DNA of 64,000 bases, from contig CM042689.1 in assembly GCA_023614405.1 (NCBI GenBank), forward strand, positions 281,363,533 to 281,427,532, read 5' to 3'. The notes below the pieces were generated by a model. The model ran no database searches. It was given only the letters and a program-made list of their open reading frames with translations, and was not told the DNA's origin. This stretch comes from Avena insularis. Lineage: Eukaryota; Streptophyta; Magnoliopsida; Poales; Poaceae. How positions within the stretch are numbered: position 1 is the stretch's first letter; every line of letters begins with the position of its first letter. The position numbers were made by a program, and so were the translations under genes. This document shows positions 55,901 through 64,000 of this stretch, in pieces.

Positions 55901-58900
55901 TACATGCGAGTCGGAGGAGTCGGAGTGATGAAATGTCTGGTACGCTCATATTTCCTTTTCTTCTGGACAGTGTAAGATACATTTGTTGTGTTTTAAATAT
56001 TAAATGTGATATACGGTCGGTACCAAAATTTTCTATCTCAGTTCACAAATAGGGTGCTCTACTACGTGTCACACAAATGTCCTATTTTGCAATAACGATT
56101 TGAAAACTGTTAGATGTTGAAGCATGATATGGTCGGAGAAGTCCTGGCTGTTGATTATCTGTAGTTCTCTCTTTTTTTTGTTCTTTTTTGTGGTTTGCCT
56201 TTGGTCTTTTGTCTAGGTCTTGTTCATCCTTTTATTTTATTCACTATATTATATATACTAGGCCAAAGCTTATACTCCCTCCGTTTCTGAATATAAGATG
56301 TTTTAGCCTTTTACTGAGGCGTATGTATCTAGACGCCTTTTAGCGTGTAGGTTCGGAGCAAAATGAATGAACCTACACACTAAACTGCGTCTAGATACAT
56401 GTGTTTTAAAAAAAAGCTAAACCATCTTATATTTTGGAATGGAGGGAGTAATAGCTTATTCTACACCTCTAGTAAAACAGTACAAAATCTCTGCATTTTG
56501 TGCCTATTTTAATATAGGTTGAACTGTTTTTTTTTGAGAAGAGAACTGTTTTATTAGGGGGTGTAGGATAAGCTGTTCTTAGCCTACCGTGTATATATGG
56601 GATCTAGCTAGTATTTTCCATACCGGGTTAAGTTAACAGCCACTTGTTTAACCGGGAGAAATTACACCCACATGTTTAAACCTTTTCTCTACTAACAGCT
56701 GAAGTTACACCCACGTATTTCATTGGATCTAGAGATCTAGGTAGTATCTTCCATTCCAATGAGTATGTACTATGTAGCTGCAGTATGTGTTGATATAAGA
56801 ACATTTAGGCCCCGTTCGGAACATGGATTGAAAAACCATAGGAACACTAGAATCATAGGAATAGGAAAGGATGTTAATAAGTGATTTACAAAGGAATGCA
56901 AAACAAAGGATTAGATAGCCTGAAACGTAGGAATCGTGGAGCATCTACTAATATAAAATAATATAGAGAATGAATCCCACAAAGTACCAGGGGCTGGCTG
57001 TACGTGGCATGGTGAGGCTGGCTTTGGTGTGGCCTGCACTGGCGCAGCAGTGTGCCTCTCCTCCGTCCTATGCGAAGGGCAGGAAAAAAGGAGTTCAGAC
57101 CTCATGTTTACGTTCCTGTGAAATCTGTAGAGAACCTGCAGGAAAGGAGACTTTTTCTACGTTTGAGTGTTCACAATTCCTGTGTCCTGAACGCTCAAAA
57201 GGAATCAAAACCTATTTGAATTCTAGTTCCTCCAGCTATCCTCTGTTCCGGACACCCCCTTAGATGCGGACCTATCTTTGGCTGAAAAGCCTATCTACAG
57301 GTACTAGACCTCCCAATTCAGTAGGAGTACATTGGCTTTATGGAAGCCGATGCTCCTTACTTAGGAGTTAGGAATTGAATACCTCAGATACTCGAATAGT
57401 ATAATACTTTTTTAAACAGTATGTGCTATTTTTTGGCACTCTTTTATATCTGCATATATGAAGGTATTCCTAAATTACAGTAAAAAGTTTGAACTCAGTT
57501 ACAAACTTGCGATTTTTCATGTAGTTTCCTTCCTAAAATATTAGAAATAATATATGGGTATATTAGAAGTGTTAAAGTAGTATACATACTACTCCATAGT
57601 AGTATATGAGACGTGGGTACTCGTTCATATGTTTCGTACAGTCTAGGTGGTATCTAATATGCTGCAGAGTATGTATCTGTAGTGTGTAGTTTATAAATAC
57701 ATACTACATTGTTTGGTTGTTTGTGCAAGGTCCATAGGTTTTAGCGAATTTTGAAATACATATTTATACATAAAAAAGGGGTATGGTAAAAAAATTGTAC
57801 ATACTGAAAGGGTGAAGTTGCTAAAATTCGTGAGTGTAAAAGCATAATGTAAAATATTAGAGGTTATTTTTGTCGTCGCTCTGTTCACAATACACTTGCA
57901 TCATTTCCAAATGGCATTTAGTTTGTTTTGCATACTTGAGGGTATTGGAAAAACAAAATGGGAAGAAACAACCTTTTATGGTCAAAGCATTTTGTTTTAT
58001 AGTTTGTCATAATATTCTCCTTGTTACTCTGTAATTTAAACAAGATCTAAGTTGTACGCATAGCAAATACATTTGCTAGTATGTTTACGAATTTCAAACT
58101 TCAACCTGTTTTTATGTTAATTTGACCTGTTCTCAATACTATGCCGCAATATTTATATTTTCATATGATCTTTTTTCATCTATGTGTTTGCTCAAAACTG
58201 AGAATGCTTCATTGATTCTTTTCGGTTCATGCATTTTATTCTACATAGGATGGGAGATGGCACCATACATAGAGTCAATTGACTCTCAAGATGATTCGTG
58301 CTATGTGGTATGTTTTAATCGCATCTTATTTAACTTTTGGAAACATGTGCACACAATTAGGAAAAAGATGCTTCCCTAGTTTGTCGATTGCTCTGTATGC
58401 AACTTGGTTCTTAATTACTCCCTCCTTCCCAAAATAGAACAGCCTTTTCACAGTTCATTGCACGTCATTGACCACTAACTTATACAAAATATATAATGAT
58501 ACTGTTGTATTTGCCTTGCAAAATGCTTCAGTGTCATATCTGCATACTAATTTTATAGACATATTGTAAGTAAGTTTTTGCCAAAGTTGGTTCGATAGTT
58601 AACTGTAGTTACTTCAGGTCTGCTGTGTCTCATACAGGTCTGCTGTGTCTCATTCAGGTTAGGAGGTTGTGTGATGTTCTGCGTATTAGGTGGGAGTCCA
58701 CCCGCAGTCGGACAAAACAGCGTGCACTGTTAATGATGGAGAATTTGGTAAGTGCAATATCAGTACCTACACTATCGTGAAATTCATCAATCTTGCAGAT
58801 ATACACATAGATGAAAAAAGATTATATGAAGATATAAAATATTGGGGCATAGTATTGAGAACACTTACAATGTTCATATAATCCTTTTTCATCCATGTGT

Positions 58901-59939
58901 ATATCTGCAACATAGATAGTGTTCTCAATACTATGGACTAGATATAAATTACTAAAGGAGAGATCCAGCACTCTTTTAATGTGGATTAGATACGGACTGA
59001 AATGAGTGAATAGACAAACCCCACTAGCAAGCATTAATTGCTATTTTTCTGCTCCCACAATGCGCCACATCATCAAAATTGTTGTAGCTGTTGGATTCGC
59101 TATCTTGGTCTAGCAATTACAGTTTGATCTGGACATGGAGTATTAGTGTATTCTAAGTGGGTTTTAAATCCCATCGCATTTAATTGGGGCATATTTAATG
59201 TTTTATAGTAAGGATTTTCTTTTGTGAAGAGAGTTCTCACATTTGTAAAATTTAGAACTAATAAAAAATTCTGCAGCAACGCGCAGGGTTTTATCTAGTT
59301 ATTGTTAAGATAATATGTTAATGGCAGCAATGTAGTGCACACATTAATTAGGACCACAAGGTATAACCAGCTTTATCCGAGTGTTAGTCCATTGATCATA
59401 GCAAGTGCTGGATCTTGTTCCAAAGAAGTTATGGTGAAGTATTTGTGTGCTAATAAGTTCAATACATATGCTGCTACTAACATGCAAATTCAATGCATTC
59501 CTTAGGTTGAAGATATCAGCAAAGAATTTCCAGTGTCTTCAGAAAGAGCTAGATTGGTGTTTGGAGTCCAGATGCCGACTCTTCCTGCATTAAGGAAGTA
59601 TGTATTGACATGCCCAAACCTTCGTACATTTTGCAGTAACACCAATCCTTAAATGTGACTTATTTGCTCCTTGTGAACTCAGAGAATATGGTGAACTGTT
59701 GATAAGTTGTGGTTTACTCGGAGAAGCTCTAAATGTTTTTAAAGATCTCGAATTGTGGGATAATCTTATCTATTGCTATCGGTATGCATTTCCACGTGCA
59801 AAGTAACTCATGTTTTTCAGCTGACTGCCCTGTAATCACTTAAGTCTTCAATATTTGGCAGATTATTGGGGAAAGTTGCTGATGCCGTTAGTCTAATAAA
59901 TACCCGTCTCTCCATTACACCCAGGGACCCAAAATTATG
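49991..59939 (+). CDS. TTC27: TTC27-like tetratricopeptide repeat protein gene (5' and middle exons; continues past the window or is truncated)
   Basis: Exons with GT/AG borders: 49991-50394, 51267-51574, 55242-55323, 55642-55939, 58249-58307, 58658-58747, 59506-59597, 59683-59781 and 59862-59939. Phases agree from the second onward. The N-terminus reads LREAELRLLRCTLP and ends QQNVTG, the counterpart of the QxNxTGP signature of TTC27 proteins. Later exons give SWWLCRLSMSQQNILDE, LSPVQQAAVLAHCLHA and TPR helices (EYGELLISCGLLGEALNVFK, LLGKVADAVSLI). TTC27 proteins are conserved, mostly helical TPR proteins of general eukaryotic distribution. Exon 1 ends in phase 2, but the next found exon starts in phase 0. 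The expected linking exon (about 35-60 residues after TG) was not found between 50395 and 51266, so the gene may be defective. Exons after 59939 are not in the window. Confidence 0.72.
51019..51036 (+). repeat. Poly-G tract in an intron
   Basis: An uninterrupted run of about 16-17 G after tgtgtgtgttg. It could form a G-quadruplex on this strand; its length may be unreliable in an assembly. Confidence 0.85.
51680..51787. mobile_element. Stowaway MITE
   Basis: It starts CTCCCTCCTTTTG after TA and ends GACGGAGGGAA before TA. The interior is near-palindromic (caactttgtctagatac...tctagacaaagttg). It lies in a TTC27-like intron. Confidence 0.82.
51924..52739. mobile_element. Non-autonomous hAT element with 8-bp target duplication
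   Basis: The ends are TAGGGCTGTCAA and TTGACACCCCTA, flanked by GACCTGGC at 51916-51923 and 52740-52747. An 8-bp duplication with TAGGG(G/C)TGTCAA ends marks the hAT superfamily. The interior has repeated GAGCTCGAGC-rich stretches and no transposase. Confidence 0.87.
52575..53185. repeat. 306-bp tandem duplication
   Basis: The block starting ttggagcctcatgagtcccg at 52575 recurs at 52881, nearly identical over 305 bases. It includes the right end of the hAT element and its flanking GACCTGGC, so the duplication followed the hAT insertion. Confidence 0.92.
53398..53685. mobile_element. Harbinger/Tourist-type MITE
   Basis: The ends GAGCAAGTACAATAG and TATTGAACTTGCTC are inverted repeats, flanked by TAA on both sides (53395-53397 and 53686-53688). 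A three-base TAA/TTA duplication is typical of PIF/Harbinger MITEs. Confidence 0.85.
53700..54450. other. GC-rich intron stretch with possible gene fragment
   Basis: Higher GC than neighbouring intron DNA and open frames on both strands (for example 54412-54044 minus), but no domain could be recognised. It might be captured or degenerated coding DNA. Confidence 0.3.
54604..54905 (+). repeat. Three tandem repeats of about 110-120 bases
   Basis: Units start aaattagtgtacaagtagaa at about 54604, 54714 and 54834 and share gatagtagatag, gataagaagt and caaaata. The copies are diverged by several percent. Confidence 0.85.
56275..56448. mobile_element. Stowaway MITE, 174 bases
   Basis: CTCCCTCCGTTTCTGAATAT at the left and an inverse match ending GGAATGGAGGGAG at the right, flanked by TA on both sides. 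The inner part carries gtatctagacgc / gcgtctagatac inverted arms. Confidence 0.9.
56808..57259. mobile_element. Harbinger-like MITE, possibly with a nested insertion
   Basis: The ends GGCCCCGTTCGGAAC and GTTCCGGACACCCCC are imperfect inverted repeats, flanked by TTA (56805-56807 and 57260-57262). The middle contains ATCTACTAATATAAAAT (about 56942), which resembles a Helitron 5' end, but no matching 3' end lies within the MITE. Confidence 0.65.
58128..58930. repeat. Three related palindromic segments around two TTC27-like exons
   Basis: A segment of about 60 bases (ctcaatactatg, then attttcatatgatc and catctatgtgt) at 58128-58190 recurs inverted at 58796-58862 and again direct at 58868-58930. 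The last two form a strong hairpin (arms atatacacatagatg... and ...catccatgtgtatat). Confidence 0.75.
58418..58480 (+). mobile_element. Half of a Stowaway MITE
   Basis: tactccctccttcccaaaatag matches the left half of Stowaway elements, but no right-hand GGAGGGAG partner follows before the next exon. Confidence 0.45.
58913..59298 (+). mobile_element. Small candidate Helitron in a TTC27-like intron
   Basis: The 3' end is a CTGC...GCAG hairpin (about 59273-59287), then GGGTTTTAT and CTAG at 59295-59298 with T following. It parallels the end at 5876-5904 (gcaacgcgc is shared). The 5' end is uncertain; TCTCAATACTATG at 58913 fits the Helitron 5' pattern, giving about 390 bases. Confidence 0.5.
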
Positions 59940-61680
59940 GTAAGTAGATCTTGGAGTCTATTTTGAATTTGTTTGGTGGGATATTTTTCATTTTTAATAA
60001 GAGTTGCATAAACAGATTTTCAATCAGATTTTGCAATGTTTACTTGTTTTTTGGACTTTCCATATTATTACTAGGAGTTACCGTGGCATAGGTGTCTCTG
60101 TTTATGTACTTCATAGACATTTTTCTGCAGCCAACAGAAATATGCATCGGTCATCCCCCATTGCTCCGTCTTTTACTCGATGGCCGCTCTTTACTTCATT
60201 CCATTATCATCTTGCTCCACTTCCTGTCATTGTGTGCCATGCAGTCATGCACATATCTGTCGCAAATTTAGGGCATATCTGCTGCTTTTCCCGTCGCTTC
60301 TGACAACGAATGGTTGTGCATGAAGCAGCCTACCTTCTGGATAATCAAAGGGTGACATGTGGCAACATATGTTTCTTGCACTCTGCAATGGCGGTTAAGG
60401 TGGGCCTGGGTGGTTAGTAGCACCTCACTCTAGGATGGATGATGAAGGGGGGGGGGGGGTGTCATGCGGGTGACTACCGATTAGCAGTGCCTCATCCTAG
60501 TATGTTGCAGTGCCTCATCCTAGTATGTATGATGAAGGGCTGACATATGGCAACGTCAACACCAGTCCCCTGCAGCCAACAACAGTGGTTAAGGTGGCTG
60601 GTTTTGTAGTCAGCTCCAGCTCCGGTCTATAACGATTGAGGAGTGCTCCTCTGGTGCTGCTCCTGCTCCAAAATAATCAATTATTGCTCTCTTTTTTTTG
60701 AGGGATCAACTATTGCTCTCTTTGTTGCGCCTGACGTCCATTCATCAAGCAAGAGAAGTGCGTGCTTTTGGGTTGTTGGATATGCGACCCATCTCCCTCC
60801 TCTTCCTTCACTGATCCAATCCCTTCAAGGTGCTACCACCATGTCATAGATGCAAGGATTACTAGTCAGGTTTGGAGTACCAACTCATAAACTAGCCTTG
60901 ACTAGTCGACATGAGTTAGCCACAATTCCCCCTCCCCCCCTCTAGTTGATCTGGGGTACCAACTCATTGACTAGTCACGACCAGCAGCGGCCAGGGGAGA
61001 GGCCACTCGAATTGTTTCTCGGGAGAGGAGTGGGTCAGGCACCGACAGAGCTTAGTGAGAGCAAAACCGGGCCTTGGCCCACCCAACCCAGGAGAGAAAA
61101 AAGTTATACCTATGCCTTTATGTGTAAAAAGCCCACTAACCCAGCCCGCTCGGTACAGACGAGAGCAGTTCATTTTTTGCCGACTCAGTCGCCACTTCCT
61201 TGTTCCTGCTCGATGAGCGCATCCATGGTTCTAGCTAGGGCCGTCACCGGTGATCGAGAGGCATGAGAGCATAGCTAGCAATGGGGCTGTCAGAGAGAAT
61301 TGATTGACAAGCGGCGATGTCGGCCAGTAGTCTTGTGAGGGCACCCAGCCTGTGCCCCATCCCCAAATCCTAGGCAAACGCATACAACTAGCGATGCAGT
61401 GACCAAGTCCTCATCTTCTCTAGTCCTCTGTCTTCTTCAACTTTTCTGCTGCAAGTGTAAGCCACTTCACGACAATATCATCGCATTTTAATTCTCTCTC
61501 AGTACCAATTTCCCTAGTGGCTGTAGCAACCAAAATTATTTGTTAAAAATTTGGTAGCATGAATAATTTATCCATTGTTGTTTACAAATTGCAATTTAGG
61601 TAACCTAGGCAAGGTTAGTCAGAGAATAATTGATTTGGTTTTTTAAAAAAGAGATGATGCAAACGAAGATCATCCTTTAC
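59940..61680 (+). other. TTC27-like intron sequence
   Basis: After the GTAAGT donor at 59940 no further TTC27-like exon is visible. The stretch holds a poly-G run near 60446-60461, and cctcatcctagtatg twice and atgatgaaggg (about 60420-60545) as local repeats, plus some ctagtca-rich sequence near 60860-60985. Confidence 0.4.
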
Positions 61681-61689
61681 CTTCAGTTG

Positions 61690-64000
61690 ATTTTTTTTCA
61701 AGGATACGTCCTGGGAGACAGTATCTTTTTCATAGAAGGAGGGCCAAACGGCCAAGATTTACAACACGCCGCGGCACAGACGCCCCGAGCGCAAAACCAC
61801 ACTCCACACTGCCTCGAGGGCAGCCCACAACTCCTAAACAACTACTCGCGACATCTCCACCTATCTACCTGGCTCAAGTAGTCCCGAAAGAGATGCGCAG
61901 CTATCCATGTGTCTCGCTTCCGGAGATCTTCTCGACGACCATCGCCGAGGGGAGGCACCTTCGAAGACGACGTCATTCCGGTGGCGCCAAAGTTTCCAAC
62001 ACACCAAGGAGATTCCTGTCCAGAGATCACGCTCTCGGCCTTTCACACCGAGTCTCCCTTGCAGCAAAGCGACCAACTTCGTGTCGTGATCGGGCAACCA
62101 CTGGCTCTTGCCCCACCATCCAAGGCAGGTGCTCCACACCTCATGAGCAAGGACACAACCCATGAGGAGGTGATCAATGGATTCTCCACACTGGTCGCAG
62201 AATGGACATGCCGCCGGGTGTTGCAGCCCGCGCCGGCTCAACCTATCAGCGGTCCAGCATCTATTCCTCACAGACAGCCAAAGAGAAACCTTGCAACTGG
62301 CAGGGGCTCGAGAGCGCCAGATCTGCAGCGCACCTGCCATCGAAGTCTGACCAGCAAACATGGCCTGGTAGCAAGACTTAGCTGTCTAGCAGCCAGACGG
62401 ATCCAAGGTCCACTTGAGGATATCTCGTGTTCCCTCTACCAGGGTGACTCCCTCAAGACGATTCGCGACTTCGAGCAACTCTCGGATAGCCGCAGCATTC
62501 AGATCAGGGGGGACATCATGCAACCAGGCTCCGACGAGGCCCTTGCGAACCCTACGAGTTGCGATTGCGGCCACCGGCAACATCGCGAAAAGGTGCGACG
62601 CAATGTCTTGGAGTCTTCCACACGGAGCCATCTGTCTGTCCAGAAGAGGGTGTCGGCCCCGTCTTCAAGCACCGAGGTTGTAGCCGCGTCGAAAATCTGC
62701 TCGGCAAGAGCTGGTACTCGAATATTGAGATCATGCCAGGGCCTATCCAACTCCACCCGCCGCAACGACAACCATCTTGCCCCGAGTGCAACATTTAGGA
62801 GGCGCATGTTGGGGATGCTCAGCCCCCTAGCTCTCTGGGCATGCACACCCTGTCCCATACCACTAGACAATGGCCCCCATGGACGTCCTTTCTTCCCTTC
62901 CAGAGGAATCCACGAATGATTTTCTCCATCGCCATGATGGTCTCAATCGTAATATCTAGGGACATCATGGCGAAAACAGGAATAGCGGAGAGCGTGGTCT
63001 TCACGAGCTCTAGCCGCCCTCCTCTGTTGAGCATAGAGGCCTTCCACGATGGCAATCTGGCGGCCACCTGATCCACGAGCGACTGGAGTTGCGTTGCGGA
63101 TGGTTTCTGCAAGGAGAGTCGCAACCCCAGGTAGCGTAGAGGGAACTGTGTGATAGGGCAGCCCAGCTCCCGGAGACCAAGTCCCTATCCACGGTCGAAC
63201 ATCGGATCAGATTTGCTGAGCATTTGTCGAAGTTGGTTCGTAGCCCCGATGCAATCCCAAAGTCCTCGATGATCCTAGAGATCACCTGGAAATCCACAAC
63301 GGGCAGTCTCAGGAAAGTGACCACATCATCTGCGTAGATAGAGGTGCGGTGTTGGAGTCCCGTCGCCGCGAGCCTAGTGAGGAGGCCCAAACTCTCCGCT
63401 TTGACAACCATGAGATGGAACACCTCCATGATCAGGATGAACAACTGAGGGGAGAGGGTCCCCTTGCCGGAGGCCTCGCCTGTTCTCCACCTTAGAGCCT
63501 GGACAGACGTTCATCAGGATGCGCGTGGTGGCCGTAGACAGAAGGGCGCAGATACAAGAGAGCAACCGCTCCCCGAAACCCAGCTTTCTCAGGACCTCCA
63601 AAAGGAAAGCCCAATTCACCATGTCGAACGCCTTGGTGATGTCAAGCTTTAGGAGCACTGCTGGGGTCTTACTGGTGTGAAGCTTGCGAGCCGTCCCTTG
63701 TACCATCATGAAATTGTCATGAAGGCATCTTCCATGCACGAATGCACTCTGGTGAACCCCACCATTTGAGGGAGGACAGGTGCCACTCTGTTCGCTATCA
63801 CTTTGGCCACCCATTTGGCGATCCCGTGGATAAGGCTAATCGGCCTATAGTCCCGAACCTCCTCCGCACCCGGCTTCTTGGGCAAGAGCGTGATAAGGGC
63901 ACCGTTCACCGCTCCAAAACCCCGCAGTCGTGCCTAGAGAGTGAGTTGAAAGTGTCCATAATATCATCCTTGATGATGCTCCAGCAGGTCACGAAGAAAC
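61690..64000 (-). mobile_element. LINE (L1-type non-LTR retrotransposon), cut by the window edge
   Basis: Minus-strand reverse-transcriptase segments occur in order: YRPISLIHGIAKW (about 63850), LLKLDITKAFDMVNW (about 63640), GLRQGDPLP (about 63480), the catalytic YADDV (about 63340), PSWKASMLNRGGRLELVKT (about 63030). Downstream is a zinc-binding RVT domain with CPFCDQCGESIDHLLMGC (about 62240). This order fits plant L1-type LINEs. Frames change several times, so it is degenerate. The 3' end is placed near a run of T (plus strand) at about 61691; the 5' end lies outside. Confidence 0.88.

Noticed and set aside
56942..59298. A 2.36-kb Helitron from ATCTACTAATA to the CTAG end at 59298
   Set aside because: It would enclose two TTC27-like exons in correct order and phase, so the element must be shorter.
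61909..62919. 336-residue plus-strand open frame
   Set aside because: It is the antisense shadow of LINE reverse transcriptase and zinc-binding sequence.

Overview
The window is nuclear DNA of a grass, most probably a Triticeae cereal (wheat, barley, rye or relative). The evidence is Copia LTRs of the BARE/Angela/WIS type (TGTTGGA-ATATGCCCTAGAGG ends, initiator-Met primer site), Stowaway MITEs (CTCCCTCCG ends, TA duplications), intron-rich plant genes and nested transposons. I see no tRNA, rRNA, CRISPR or prokaryotic features. All calls come from reading the sequence; no searches were run.

Left part (1-19.3 kb). Five diverged members of one unnamed gene family are scattered here: 1457-2528 (+), 3629-4258 (-), 8054-8757 (+), 15835-16612 (+) and 17731-19259 (-). 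Each has a core that looks like a double-stranded-RNA-binding fold, entered by an intron at the same place, and a helical C-terminus. Two read as intact and three are broken. Between them lie a Helitron end (5904), a 5.3-kb tandem repeat array (9.69-15.06 kb) split by a solo Copia LTR with a perfect target duplication, and small MITEs.

Middle part (19.9-38.3 kb). This is a large minus-strand autonomous-type Helitron block: a RepHel transposase/helicase gene (24546-37255), an RPA70-like single-strand-binding gene behind it (19924-24161), and the intact family member at 17731-19259 directly behind that. RepHel is dead (482-bp internal duplication of the catalytic tyrosine region, several stops), and a Copia element (29681-36702), itself internally deleted, sits in its 5' exons.

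Right part (38.5-64 kb). A tandemly duplicated B3-domain gene fragment with minisatellites is followed by an 8.1-kb Mutator-like element (41772-49862) with long inverted repeats and a perfect 9-bp target duplication. It carries a MuDR-type transposase gene (truncated, with a Copia LTR inside) and an opposed plant-mobile-domain gene. It lies 120 bp upstream of what looks like the one ordinary host gene, a TTC27-like tetratricopeptide protein gene (49991-59939, continuing beyond the window). That gene's introns hold a hAT element, Stowaway and Harbinger MITEs and a small Helitron, and a minus-strand LINE occupies the right edge.

Functionally the window is mostly an archive of transposons. The most novel-looking signal is the five-member family and its tight placement behind RepHel and RPA, which suggests a third Helitron-associated gene.
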